Assembly: GCA_963691655.1 (NCBI GenBank) | Contig: OY829327.1 | Coordinates: 83,464,019-83,528,018, forward strand | Direction: 5' to 3' | DNA: 64,000 nucleotides | Source: Toxonevra muliebris | Taxonomy: Eukaryota; Arthropoda; Insecta; Diptera; Pallopteridae | Part shown: one piece after another, positions 24,225 through 49,336 of the stretch | Numbering within the stretch: position 1 is the stretch's first letter | How the letters are laid out: every line of letters starts with the position of its first letter | Position numbers and translations under genes: made by a program | The notes under the pieces: generated by a model | Databases searched by the model: none | Told to the model about the DNA's origin: nothing | Seen by the model: only the letters and a program-made list of their open reading frames with translations

Positions 24225-27200
24225 ATGGCGGACCCACTCAGTTTGTTACGCCAATACAACATAAACAAAAAGGAAATTGTCGAACGCGATAATCAAATTA
24301 TTTTTGGCGAGTTCTCCTGGCCAAAGAATGTAAAAACGAATTATTTAAAATATGGGTAAGTGTATGTGCTCATGTGAATATAATGGGATGCTCTAGAAAC
24401 AACTCTGTTTTTTATAATTATCAAAGTTCCGGCAAAAAAGGTGCTCCTCGTGAATATTACACTCTAGAATGTTTGCTATATTTGTTGAAGAATGTAATGC
24501 TACAACACTCGGTGTATGTTCGACAGTGTGCAGTAAGTGATATTTTTCAGTAATATTCTCTATCAGAAACAAAATGAAATATGTTGGCATTTAATTTTAT
24601 AGGCTGAAGACATACCAGCTGTTAATCGTCCGGATCGTAAGGAGCTGCTGGCATACCTTAATGGTGAATCAACCACTTGCGCCAGTATAGATAAAAGTGC
24701 TCCACTAGAGATACCCACACAGGTAAAGCGCCCTGCAGATGGTGACGCCGCTGGTGGTGACTCAGTTGCAAAAAAAGCACGTTTTGAAGAAACGCAAGTG
24801 CAGAAAGTGCGCGAACAGTTGGCAGCACGTTGGGATGTCAACAAAAAAGAAACCACTGTTAATATTGATAATATTAAATCACTATCCGAAACCATGTCTG
24901 TAGAGAAGATAGCTGCCATCAAGGCGAAACGTTTGGCCAACAAGCGCACCACAATTAAACGTACCGACAACGAAGATGCTATGGCTACCGATTTGCGCGC
25001 CATTCTCGATTTCGATGTTGATTCAACAAAGGACATAATTAGTCGGGAACGTCAATGGCGCACACGTACTACCATTCTGCAAAGTACTGGCAAGCTCTTT
25101 GCAAAGAATATTTTGGCTATTTTACAAGGTATTAAGGCACGCGAGGAGGGACGTAATCGTCCAACTACCCAAAACCCTATTAAGTTGCCCGAGCCTACGC
25201 GCATTGCTAAGCCACAACCGCAACTGACTCAATACAATCGTTACGATCAGGAAAGATTTAACCGACAGAAAGAAGGTAAACGAGTTTGCACAGTTAAGTT
25301 TTACAAGTTATATTACTTTTATATAATTTTGAATTTACAGAAACTGAGGGCTTCAAAATCGATACTATGGGCACATATCACGGCATGTCACTAAAATCAG
25401 TGACTGAAGGCTCATTAGCACAACGCAAGGCAAACATGGCAGCGGCACCACAAATTGGTAAGCATCACATATGACGTGGTCAGCGGAAAAGTGAAGAATA
25501 AAATTTGCTAGAGGAAAGCTAATCTAAAAAATTTCGTTCTGCTTTGCTTATTTGATTTTGTATGTGTGCGTAAGTTGCAACTCGACGACCTCGATAGTCT
25601 AGTGGGTAGTGCACTAAACTTTCATCTGGGAGGTTCGGGTTCGATTCCCGTCTTCGTCTGGTGGCTAATTTTCATAACTTTCTTATATTCACTATCAATA
25701 TGAAGTGTATGAGAATTATAAGATAGTGTACAAGTACACACATTGGTTGGTAATGGCAAAACCACCAAGCCGATAAAAAATTGCCACACTGCCGTTCGGA
25801 ATCGGCGTTAAACTGTAGGTCCAACTATGTAGTATCACAATGGGCCGTTTAGGCCTAAGTGTGTCGTATCGACAGCTACTCCAACCTAACCTAAGTTGCA
25901 ACTCTTCGTACGTACTCGGCTATAACGCTGTAACAACAGCAACAACTAATAAGTTTGAGTATGGGTATGATGTTACGGGGAGAGAATGTTTGCAGTTTTG
26001 TGTTGAGTTTCTTGCAGGAGAATGATAAATGCTGTTTTATAAAATACTTTTTTTATTGAAGTACCTACATATATTTATGTAAATGTACATAAATAAAATA
26101 AATTAGAATATAGCAGTAATTAAATAATGCGTCATAAAAAACAAAAAATATGTTTATAAAAAATTTTCAATTAATTAATGAATGCCTTTTTTGGGATTAA
26201 GAGTAACTATAAAAATTTAATCTAAGTAAAAAAAAATTATTATTTACCACCATTTCACTTACCGTCGCTGTCTATTTCCATTTTAAAAACTTTATAAAAT
26301 TAATTATTTTATCAAAAACACATAGAAGCAGCAGCAAAATAAACTCAAATATAAAACAAACAAATAAGCAGAATAACACAGGTACAGTTTTTTTTTTTAC
26401 ATGCAAAAACAAAGTTCTCTCCCTCTCTATCAACGCATGTATACAAATATATGTTGTTGCTGTTGCTTGCAGACTACAGCGATATAGCCGAGTACGCACG
26501 AAGAGTTGTAACTTACGCACACATACAAAATCAAATAAGCAAAGCAGAACGAAACTTCGTTTTGGTTCTATGAAATTTTCTAGATCACCTTTCCTCTAGC
26601 AAATTTTATTTTTCACTTTTCCTCTGAACATAGTAAATAAATTTGTGCTGTGAATTTCTATTTTATAAAATATTTAACGCTGCTCTAGGACGTCCAAAGG
26701 AATTGTTACCAACAAATCAGGCACGTCAAGTGCCACAAAGTGCTCAAAAACGAACCTCACGCACGCCTATCATAATTATACCATCCGCCAACACCAGTCT
26801 AATAACCATGTACAATGCCAAGGATATTTTGCAAGATTTGAAATTTATGTCGACTGAGGATAAAAAGCGGCAAGGTGGCATACGTGACAATGAAGTGCTA
26901 TTGCAGGTGAGTGTAACCCTTAATGTTTTTTAAAAATGATTTCTGTAATTTTCAATTTCCTATGTTAGCGTAAGAAAACCAACACTACCGTGCCCTATCG
27001 CATTATCGATAATCCGCAAAAGCTTTCAGCACAAGACTGGCAAAGAGTTGTAGCCGTATTTGTAATGGGACCCGCTTGGCAATTCAAAGGGTGGCCTTGG
27101 GAGGGCAATCCCGTCGAGATATTCTCTAAAAGTATACAATTGGAAACTGTTGAGTTTATGAATGGAGAGACTAAATAAAATTTTATCTATTTTTAGTTTG

Positions 27201-27439
27201 TGCTTTTCACTTGCGTTTCAGCGAATTGAAATTGGATGCAAATGTCGCCAAATGGTCCGTAACTGTGTTAAATCTTTCTCAAAACAAACGACATTTAGAT
27301 CGTGCAGTATTGATGACGTTTTGGGAAACCTTGGATAAGTAAGAGCTTAAATTTAAGTTTAATTCAACATTTCCTTTGGTATTAATTGATCTTTTTTTAC
27401 AGATATATGATGAAATACAAGCCGGAGCTGCGATTTTAA
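24225..27439 (+). CDS. hyx: Hyrax / Cdc73 (parafibromin), Paf1 complex subunit
   Basis: This is a nuclear subunit of the Paf1 complex, which travels with RNA polymerase II and supports histone H2B ubiquitination and Wnt target activation. Proposed exons: 24225-24355, 24427-24532, 24603-25275, 25341-25457, 26689-26906, 26969-27131, 27197-27338, 27403-27439. All have GT/AG borders and consistent phases, giving 528 residues, close to the fly protein. The N-terminus [20 protein letters not shown] and the block [19 protein letters not shown] are near identical to Drosophila hyrax. The Ras-like C-terminal Cdc73 domain runs from [20 protein letters not shown] through [12 protein letters not shown] to the end at LRF-stop. 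Intron 4 (1.2 kb) carries a foldback element with a SINE inside it. The Ser-Lys-Ile (26969-27131/27197) junction uses a GTATAC donor and is the least certain. Confidence 0.96.
25476..26632. mobile_element. Foldback element in hyrax intron 4
   Basis: The left arm (about 25476-25583, continuing at 25905-25950 after the SINE) contains AATAAAATTTGCTAGAGGAA, then TTCTGCTTTGCTTATTTG and TACTCGGCTATAACGCTGTA. The right arm (about 26465-26632) holds the same blocks in reverse complement. The arms are about 150-170 bp and the loop is non-coding. The left arm lacks a block of about 19 bases (CATAGAACCAAAACGAAG) that the right arm and the single copy at 28109-28240 keep. The element sits fully inside the intron and does not touch splice sites. 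Confidence 0.75.
25584..25891 (+). mobile_element. tRNA-derived SINE, family 1, with 13-bp target duplication
   Basis: The 13-base sequence TAAGTTGCAACTC lies on both sides (25571-25583 and 25892-25904). The head reads like a tRNA: the A-box region is TAGTCTAGTGGGTAGTGC and the B-box is GGTTCGATTCC (inside GAGGTTCGGGTTCGATTCCC). It then has a body with AATGGCAAAACCACCAAG and AACTGTAGGTCCAACTATG, and ends CCAACCTAACC without poly-A. It has no cloverleaf-compatible 3' acceptor half, so it is not a tRNA gene. A 5'-truncated relative is at 58358-59014. Confidence 0.85.
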
Positions 27440-28722
27440 ATGAACATGTGTCTTCAGCAGCAAACACAACCGTGTGTTTATTTGTTTGGCAGCTGCTGCC
27501 AAAGTCTGCTCACCATTATTTGCATATATAAATTTTTTTTGTTCTATATTTTTTTTTTTTAATTCGTGCTCGCTAGCAGATTTAATGTTTTTTCACGATT
27601 TCATTTCATAAAATGACGTTAACCTTAGAGAGAAAATATGGTTTTAATTTGATAGCTTGAAATCCACTGTTAAATTAACTTCTATTTAATTATAAAAATT
27701 AAAGTTGAGAATTAATTAATAAATTGAATTATTTTCGTTAATCGGATAATTTTTTCTTTTTTTTGTTTGTTGTAATTAAATTAACTTTTGTTAAAACTAA
27801 ACGACTCAAGAAAGAGCATCTCCAATATTATATGTATGTGACGTACGATACCACCTCAATGGACAAAATACATCGCAACCAGATGAACTGCTCTTAACAA
27901 CACCATAATGAGATATTACTTTTGTTTACTAGAGGTTTTAACCCTTAAACGCGCAGTACGTCCAATTTCAATTAAAAACATAGAGGTAGCATTTGTGATT
28001 CCAAACGTTTGTTGTACGAGTTTTCAAATAAATTAGTTTAAAGTGCCGCAATTTTGATTTACATGGTTGGTCTCTGTAGTAACCTTTGGGGATTATTTGG
28101 AGAATAAATGAAAACATATGACGCGCTCAGAGGAAAAGTAAAGAATAAAATTTGCTAGAGGAAAGCTCGTCTAGAAAATTTCATAGAACCAAAACGAAGT
28201 TTTGTTCTGCTTTGCTTTTTTGATTTTGCATGTGTGCATAAGGGCGATGTTATGCTGACGATCAATTGATCGCCGGTCACACTCTCTTTTGATTTTTCAA
28301 CTCTGCTCAAAGTATGTTATGCAGACATTCATTTGATCGCTGATCAATAATACATTTTTGTATAGTTTTAGTACTTTTTTGCTACTATTTTATTTGAACT
28401 TCGTAGTAATTTTTATTTTTTTTTGTGCAAAATTTGTGAAGTAAATTAAAAAGTTTCTTGATAGCAAATAAATAAAAATGGGCAGTATTGACATTGGATT
28501 GGAAGCGCTAGAATTTGCTGACTTATATGCTAAAAAAAGTAATATTTTGGCAAGATAAGACCAGACAAGTGATGAGAAAATACTTAAAAATTAACTTTTA
28601 TGTGTAAACGAGAATGTAAAGAATGGCGAGTGTTGCTATGAAGCAGTTCTATTCCCTTTTGGTTTACATGTTCAACAAAAGTGTACTATTTTGCTCTTAA
28701 AAGACAATTATTCTGAATAATT
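27440..28722. other. Intergenic region with repeat fragments
   Basis: A single arm of the hyrax-intron foldback family lies at about 28109-28240 (AATAAAATTTGCTAGAGGAA, then CATAGAACCAAAACG). Next to it two direct repeats, TGTTATGCTGACGATCAATTGATCGC and TGTTATGCAGACATTCATTTGATCGC in shortened form, start at about 28249 and 28313. A 26-codon frame from 28478 (MGSIDIGLEALEFADLYAKK) has a start codon in an A-rich context but no recognised homology. Confidence 0.45.
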
Positions 28723-29030
28723 TCACAAAGGTAACACTGGTTTGATCTCATGATTCGGGATCGACAGCCAAATCATTTGGTGGTCGTGTCCCAGATATAT
28801 TTTCTTTCTAAGGGTGAGTGCCTCGCAGGGTGTTAACATATGTTCTGGTGTTTCTTTGTCACTATTGCAGAACCTGCAAGTGCTGTCCTGACTTATACCT
28901 AAGTTTTTCATATGTTCCCCCAGTTTACATTCCCCTGAAAGGAAAAATTCATGATTAATCTGTTGATTTTTGCTTAGCTTGAGAAAAAAGCAACTCATTT
29001 GGGGTCGAAATTCTCAATTAGTAGCTTTGA
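28723..29030 (-). mobile_element. LINE 3'-end fragment (zinc-knuckle tail)
   Basis: The minus-strand frame 28998-28723 encodes KNQQINHEFFLSGECKLGEH followed by a C-x2-C-...-H-x4-C knuckle (CRFCNSDKETPEHMLTPCEA). This is the C-terminal tail found after RNase H in R1/LOA-type non-LTR retrotransposons. Nothing upstream in the element is preserved. It could be mistaken for a small zinc protein gene, but the match to the tails at 2755 and 51143 argues against that. Confidence 0.7.
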
Positions 29031-29840
29031 TTGCTTAAGCTTAGGGGTTGTTGCCAGTAGGATGGCCTAATGTCCTATTACTTTTATTTCAACATGCGTT
29101 TTATGATTTGAATTCCTATACCCATCAAGGGCTCTGGACCTATGTAAGTCCATGAATGAATAAATAAAGTGCAGTAAAGCATTCTAAGATCACATCCACA
29201 GTTAATCGCGGATGAAGAAAGTTCACTTTTACTCGATACTAAATATATGCTTGCACAACTATGTTTGAGTTGGAGTTGCATTCTAAATAATGAAATAAAT
29301 AAATAAATACTTTATAGAGTTGCGCGAAAAAGTTTCTAGTTTTAGCTATTAATCCCATCAAATGCACCTTGTTTAGCGTCGCTATCAACGAAGAATATAC
29401 TACTAATTGTCTAAACAGTTTATTTTTAGACGATTGCTTGATTCAGTTGCGAGATCGTTGATTTTATTTTCCACATCCAATTGCTTAGACGAGTGTATAG
29501 ACAGATGTAATTGGCATACCTATATCTTTAAGATGCTGCTAAAGGTTCAACGAATACCTTTATGGCAGCTATAGTTTGTAAGGATGTCAAGGAGGGCTAA
29601 CAGGAGGAGGATTGGTGAAATGAGCCATTAAGGGTACAAAATTTGGATTGAATGACGCTACAGTCGTAAAATTGTCAATTTCTTAATGTTTATCCGTTCC
29701 ATATTTGAATACATAAACGACAGTTCAAAAATACATTTTTTTTGGAATGTTATCACATTTCAACAGATTTACTTACAAGAAAGAAATACGGTATGAAAAA
29801 TATTTCAACTAAAAATACTTTTACTATCAATAAAACAATC
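29031..29840. other. Intergenic region
   Basis: No supported gene. It contains a short (AAAT)n run near 29290-29312 and probably the 3' UTR of the FAM114-family gene at its right edge. Confidence 0.45.
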
Positions 29841-31555
29841 TTAAACAGCGCCAATTTGTAAAATGGGTACAAATAGTTTGAATGCCTTCTCGATATGCTG
29901 TATAGCTGCCAGCATTTCCGCAAACAAAGTACTTATTTGTGTTTTAACCTCTTCATTGTCCTTGGCGTTTAAAGTGGCGGCAAAGCGATTTGTTAGACCA
30001 TTTAAATGAATGTTGAACTGTTTGCATAGTTGCACAATGCTGTCAACCTCATTGGCGGTACTGTGATGTTCTTTGACTAGCAATAGCTCGGCGATTTTAT
30101 GTAGCTTATTCATTTCCAATGCGCAAGTTTCAGCGAGCACTGTTATACCTGTGGCAAATAGTTCATAGTTCGTCATGCTGCCTACGGTCGTAGTGGACAT
30201 CGCAGCCAATGATTGTGACCAATTGCTGTAAGATTTAAAACAAATTTTTTTTTCTTGCAATACTAAAAATATATATACGTATAAAAAGATGGAAAGCAAT
30301 GTTTGGGAGCGGCATAATCCCGCTACACGGATAGAATAAAATAGCAAGATCAAAACGACTATGCACATTGAGCATGCAACAATTACGGTATTGCAGTGTG
30401 TGCTATTCCTATGTCCATGGCTGTTTTTACGTATATATATATATATATATATATATAATTTCGCTTACGCGGCAATATCATCAAAACTAATTTGTAATTC
30501 AGCATCCTCTATAGCTGCCAAAAGTTTTGTATTCAATTCGTTGGCATCATAGTAACCCTCACTTTCTCCTTCTAAATCTTCCATTTCCATTAGCTCTTCT
30601 ACTTCATTTATGGTCTCCTGTAACTCAGTCAATGCATTTCCACTAACCGACTCCAAAAGTTTTTGCAATTTCAGTTTAGACTCTCTGGAAAGTATTTCTA
30701 ACGCTTCTAAATGCACTAGACCACAATTGTTTTCAAAGAGCAACTCAAAACGAAGCATTTCTCTTGATTTTTCAATTTTTAGCTCCTTGAGTGTGTTCTC
30801 CAGTTGGTCGGCGTCTTTTTTCGCTTCTTTAAGAATCTGTTGTTGATAGTAAAATTATTAATTTAAATCGAAAACAAATCATCGATAGAAAAACTGCTCA
30901 CCTCACTTAAATTAGGTTTATCCGGTTCCAGACCGAGCATTTTACGTTTATTCATAAGCAAAGGATCATTTTCCTGTAATATGGTCATAGTTTTTTTGCC
31001 GATACCTTCTAGTGTATCCAACCCCGTATTTAACACTTTCGAGCCGAGTGTTGTAACACCACTAACAAGCCCTAATCCAAAAACGGGTGCAGACGGGAGT
31101 GTTTGCTGCTGCTGTCCTTTCACCTCTATTTCATTTTTTTCTTGTTTTTTTTCATTATCCTGAGAGTTTCTTTCCTTGGAATCTGCCGAATTAATCCGTG
31201 CCAATTCTTCTGGATCTGGAACACCAATCACCTGATTCAGTCCTTGGCTTACTGTAGAAGTTATATTGCCCAATCCTTCAGTTGCTGTGGACAGCACCGA
31301 AGACATAACACCTCCAAATCCAAAGACATTGCCCCACGAAGATTTATTCGAATTAACTATTTGTGAGTTAGTTTCGTCTTTGTCCGTTTCTGTTATTGGC
31401 TCTTGATTAATCGTTTTGTTGCTGGGGAGTTCTTCTGTGATTGTCTTCGTTATGGCTTTTTTCTGTTCTACAAAATCATCTGCATCGCCCCAATCGCCCC
31501 AATTGTCATCTCCATCATCATCCCAATCGTTTTTGGATGTGTCTGCTTTTTCCAT
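29841..31555 (-). CDS. FAM114A/NOXP20-family protein
   Basis: Minus-strand gene of three coding exons: 31555-30902, 30836-30469, 30225-29841 (phases agree, 468 residues). The family (human FAM114A1/A2, fly CG9590) is poorly understood; FAM114A proteins have been linked to Rab2/Golgi trafficking. The start is the ATG at 31555; the upstream in-frame codons lack an ATG. The N-terminus is acidic and Trp-rich (NDWDDDGDDNWGDWGDADDF). It is followed by a Gly/Ser hydrophobic region (SSWGNVFGFGGVMSSVLSTA, then APVFGLGLVSGVTTLGSKVL), then a charged, probably coiled-coil part (KEAKKDADQLENTLKELKIE) and an alpha-helical C-terminus. Intron 2 contains a (TA)n run (30431-30456). It is convergent with hyrax and divergent from belle. 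Confidence 0.88.
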
Positions 31556-31869
31556 ATTTTTCGAATCAACTTCTGTCGTAATTTTCCTAATTAATTGCAA
31601 TTTCCCAAAATTTTTCTTTATTTACGTGTCGTCGATGTATTCCTTAAAATTTGTACGTAGTTGAATACACCATGGTTGTATACTGAAGTACTTTAATGAG
31701 TGTTTCAAAATTTTTGAATACTTATTCCATAATTAAAATTTTCAATATCCATTCCATTTACCAGTGTCTATTTCCACAACTCTATAAGAATAAGGGCCTT
31801 CATCAAAAGGTGTAAACGCCTTGTAAACAATATAAGCCGCATAAAAATAAATTTATCTAAAATTTTTAA
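31556..31869. other. Upstream region of the FAM114-family gene
   Basis: This holds the probable promoter and 5' UTR, about 31556-31680. Around 31791-31829 there is a partial copy (ATAAGGGCCTTCATCAAAAG) of the left end of the neighbouring MITE. Confidence 0.4.
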
Positions 31870-32123
31870 ATAAGAGCCTTCATCAAAACGTGAAAAGGCC
31901 TTAAAAACTCCTAAACATACTTAGCGGATTCCAATAAACTCGTAGTGTTTAAAGCTGTTAAAATTTATATGAAATTTGACAGTAAGTTTACGTGTTTATA
32001 CAGTTTACAAAGTTTGAGAGGTATTTACGAGTTTATATGAATATTACAAATAAATTTTGACAACTTTACACACTTTATGCTGTTTACGATGTGGATTTTA
32101 TATGTTTTAATAAAGGCCCTATT
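31870..32123. mobile_element. MITE (AATAGGGCCTT family)
   Basis: The left end is ATAAGAGCCTTCATCAAAAC and the right end is the reverse complement of AATAGGGCCTTTATTAAAAC. The interior has repeated GTTTA/TTTACG words. A related copy lies at about 56046-56192, and an extra left end at 31791. It is non-coding, with no clear target duplication. Confidence 0.6.
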
Positions 32124-32191
32124 CTATTTGCCAGATTTCAAAAATTAGAAAGCTCATAAAACCGTTAGTGACGTACTTTTGTCAATGTCTG

Positions 32192-32332
32192 TATGTGGCT
32201 ATTTACACTGTCGTAAGCATGAACGCCTTTCTACGTGAACAAATTTAAAAAGACAGGAGTTTCTTCCTTTTCTTACTACCTCTCTTTCAGACAGGCTTTC
32301 ATGCTTGAACCTATATGAACAGCCGCTATACT
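32192..32332. mobile_element. Palindromic MITE, copy 3 (diverged)
   Basis: It starts GTATGTGGCTATTTACACTG, then GTAAGCATGAACGCC. It ends with CAGACAGGCTTTCATGC and TGAACAGCCGC. The centre is shortened. Same family as 5270-5447. Confidence 0.75.
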
Positions 32333-32348
32333 TATAGCTCAGGGGATG

Positions 32349-32468
32349 GACATTAGACCGCGTGACATTAGGCCGCGACACATTTTGTATGGCGGTCTAA
32401 AGTCATTTTTCGATCGCGGTCTGGTCATTTTTTGATCGGGGCCTTATGTCACGCGGTCTAATGTCACT
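32349..32468. mobile_element. GC-rich foldback (GACCGCGTGACATT)
   Basis: The left arm is ACATTAGACCGCGTGACATT followed by AGGCCGCGA. The right arm is its near-exact reverse complement, ending GGTCTAATGTCAC. Total length is about 120 bp. There are extra GCGGTCTAAAGTCATTTTT-like internal repeats. No coding capacity. Confidence 0.75.
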
Positions 32469-33877
32469 ACGCCGTATAGCTCCATAACATATATTTTATG
32501 GAAGTTGTAGTGACTTTTCTCATTAGTGTGGCAGCATTAAAAGGGCTGGTATATGTTCAAAAAGGTGGCATTCCATCAGTGCAACTTGTCAACAAAAACA
32601 TTTGAAGTATACCGACTTTCATTTTTACTTTTTCTTCATCAAAATTCTTCTTCACACATTTTTGGCTTATCTATCCTTTTAAATTTTTTCGAAAACAGTA
32701 ACAACAACCGAAGACAATATTTTAAAAACTGCCAGCAAGACAATACCGATAACTAAGCGCGTGTGCAATCGATAAAAAAATAGCAAAATTTTGTATCGTT
32801 AAGTTCTTACCTTCGTTAAATCCGAGTATTGTGAAAATTAAAAAAGCGTAGTGGTAAATGAGTATGGAATTATAGTGTTCGATGTTCGCTGAAAAATTAA
32901 CCCGAAAAAAGAAACTTTAACATTTGTAACTAAAAAGAAACAGTCGAGTTGAAATTTTGACATTTTCGCTTCATTTGTTCTTGTGTGCTTTCGAAGACAC
33001 GTTATTTTTTTCTGTGAAAAATAAATATTACAGCCATACATAATCAAAATTAAAAAAAATCACTTGGTCAGAAATTTTAGTTACATATTGTTCCATTGAT
33101 GTTATGGCTCAACTTTTACAAATTTCCTGCGGTTACACTAAAATATCTGCTGCTGTTAAGGATATATACTTAATTTTTAACATTTTTTTCGTTCCGCTCT
33201 ACTTTATTTTGTGTTCTTTTATATTCGGCTAAAACGTTAAATTATTGCCTCCTACTTACGTCACTTAGGTCTATCCGCATACACATTACTAGTTTTACTA
33301 TTATTGCTGGAGGGCGAAATCTTTAACTATTTTTTTGGGAGAGTAAATGGTCGTCTCTTTGTGATAATTTTTATCAAACTTTTACTGGTTACATTTCTAC
33401 AGGTAAAAACAGTTGTTTGACTGCTAAATTATCAAAGTAATTTTTTTTTTTGTCAAATTTGAATTTGTTTAAAAATAAGATAAAGTTCAAATACAATTCC
33501 AATATGAGCAAATTCAATTTCGACAATTTGCATCAAATTGATTTTGTATGTGTTGTTTGCTTATTGCAATTACCCAATTATTTTTAATGGTTACCATTTT
33601 CATCCGATTAACAGGCATCAGTGAACAATTAACCTTGAAACTTCCTGAGTTTTTCATTTCTTTCCAAATAATTGAACAATTTTATTTAAAACAGCTATTT
33701 TCACATATCACATATTTTAAACGTAGTTTTTCAGATTATTTTGTATTTAAGAGAGCATTTTTCTTACGCTCTTAAATTTTGTTTCTGGTAATATTTTACT
33801 AGTAAAATACGCGAGCAGACCTTCAAGAAATTCGTGACAGTGATTCAAACAATGGAAAATGTGGGAGTGTATAATGT
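32469..33877. other. Intergenic region
   Basis: No supported gene. The frames at 32553-32756, 32838-33047 and 33548-33775 are AT-driven with no domain. Confidence 0.5.
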
Positions 33878-34314
33878 CTAAAACACAATCAAGTTTTGCG
33901 GCTGCGTGCTTTGATATGACATTTATTCGCTTAATATCGTTTTTGTTTTTTTCTGCCAAAAAGCTTGATTTTAGTTTTTCTCAAAACACAATATTGCGTT
34001 GATTTTTTTTGCCAATTATTAAATTAAAATTACAAAATTATGGTTTCGGATGATGATGATTTAAGTTTGCGCAACAAAGACAATAGATCCGAGAATTCAT
34101 ACAAAAAAGCGTGCTCACGCACCAAAGAAATTAAATGTCCCTTTGTCTATAATTTTTAAGCACAACACCCGTATTTTGTGCGCAATATTGTGTTTTGAGA
34201 AAAACTAAAATTGAGCTTTTTGGCAGAAAAAAAAAACAACGATAGCGAATAAATGTCATAGCAAAGCACGCAGCCGCAAAGGTTTTTTGTGTTTTAGGGA
34301 TAATTGTGTTTTAA
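33878..34314. mobile_element. Foldback element with about 120-bp arms
   Basis: The left arm, 33878-33998, contains GCGGCTGCGTGCTTTGATAT, GACATTTATTCGCTTA, TCTGCCAAAAAGCTTGATTT and AAAACACAATATTGCG. The right arm, about 34181-34314, has the same blocks in reverse complement (CGCAATATTGTGTTTTGAGA through GCACGCAGCCGCAAA). The loop is about 180 bp, and one frame in it starts ATGGTTTCGGATGATGATG but is short. Superfamily unknown. Confidence 0.8.
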
Positions 34315-34468
34315 GTATAGAGGTGCGGGCAAAGTGCACTCTAATAGCTTTGCGAAGAGCTAAGCGAAGCTAAAGCTAAAAAACGGAATTCATAAATTTA
34401 AATGTAAGTGGCCATATTGCTGCCATGAAACTGTTTTTATTTTTTGATGATTTTCGTCGCAAATAGCC

Positions 34469-34530
34469 TGGCTCTTTCTTATTACGTACTTATCTACCAT
34501 CTCTCACATCTCTCGTATAAACAGCCACAT
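34469..34530. mobile_element. Palindromic MITE, remnant
   Basis: CTCTTTCTTATTACGTACTT, then CTACCATCTCTCAC and AAACAGCCACATA. These correspond to the centre and right end of the GTGGCTGTTCACA palindromic family, with an internal deletion. Confidence 0.5.
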
Positions 34531-35090
34531 ACAAAATGTATATCAATGCTCACACGCTGACGCAAACTAGTTTTCCGTAATATTCGCATCACACGGCTAT
34601 ACGTTGCGGCCAAGGCGGATTTAACATGGTGGTAGCAGCATTACAACAAGTACAACGTAACAATAACAACACGATACTTTGTTGTTGCTAAAAATCGTAA
34701 TTGTCAAAAGCACAAAATCAAATGCATGGAAAACAAAAAAAACAAAGATTTTGACAGTTAAGATTATCTTCATATAAAAAAAATTAGAGAAGAAGAAGAC
34801 AGAGCTGACGCTGCTATCACCTATTATAATTTCGCCATGGTTGCGGCTGTGCTAGACAATGTTATCATGACAACTGAGAAAGTAAATTAACTGTCAAAAA
34901 CCTCATGTAAACTCTCAAAACGAAGGAGTGACATACAAACGTTCTTTGACAGTTGATTTTATTTTGGGTAAATTACAGAAATTAAGTAGACATTTAGAAA
35001 AGTAATTGAACGTTAGTTCATTTTGATGACGTCACCTACATATATTTTGGTTTTCAATTAAAGTATTAAGTGTACCTTATGTTATATCTT

Positions 35091-35260
35091 ATGTGGTTGT
35101 TCACACGGGCATGAACGCCCGTCTGAAGGAGAGAGGTAGAAAAAATAGGTAGTAATGAATACATAGGAACCTGCCTGTCGTTTTCTAAGTACCCATTTTT
35201 TTTCTACCTCTCTCTTTCAGACAGGCGTTCATGCTTACGCCCATGTGAACAGCCACATAT
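35091..35260. mobile_element. Palindromic MITE, copy 4, near-complete
   Basis: It opens ATGTGGTTGTTCACACGGGC and ATGAACGCCCGTCTGAAG, and closes with TTTCAGACAGGCGTTCATGC and TTACGCCCATGTGAACAGCC. Both arms are intact. It lies about 540 bp upstream of the belle start codon. Confidence 0.85.
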
Positions 35261-35798
35261 GCATTAATGCTATTGCAACAAATTATTTTCAATGATAATC
35301 ACATGGTAATTACTATTACAGCAAGCCTGTTTACAGGACTGCCGCTTCATTTGCATAAGATTGTAGTAATGCATACTTATTCGGGCAACACTGCGTCCAA
35401 CATTTTCGTTAAGTTGCCGAACGTTTCGTTCGGTCATAAAATTTTTTTCTTTTACTTTTTCGGGCAATATAGACGTGCGACGCGTTTTTGTTCGTGTGCT
35501 CAAATTTTGAGAATTTCAGTGCAAGTTTTTTAACAATTCTTGTTAAATATATTTAATAAAACATTAGAAAAACATTTAGAACTATAATTAGTAATAAATA
35601 TTGACAATTACTATAAACTTTAATAAATTTAAACTCTGAAAAATAACATTTTTCAGTTGCAGTAAATTTTTCTGAAGACTAAAAAAACGTTTAATTTCTT
35701 TCTCAATTTTGTATCAAGTAGAAGTGTAAAGAAAGAAGTTGGCGAAGATTTTCCTAAACGGAAAGAAAGAAAAAACCAGCGACTGATTGGAGGGTAAT

Positions 35799-49336
<13,538 letters not shown>

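Noticed and set aside
25584..25660. Possible tRNA gene (A- and B-box-like sequence)
   Set aside because: No acceptor-stem pairing, the sequence continues into a repeated 308-bp body, and it is flanked by a target duplication: a SINE.
28723..28998. Small zinc-binding protein gene
   Set aside because: The C-x2-C..H..C knuckle and its context match the tail of LINE ORF2 proteins seen elsewhere in the window.
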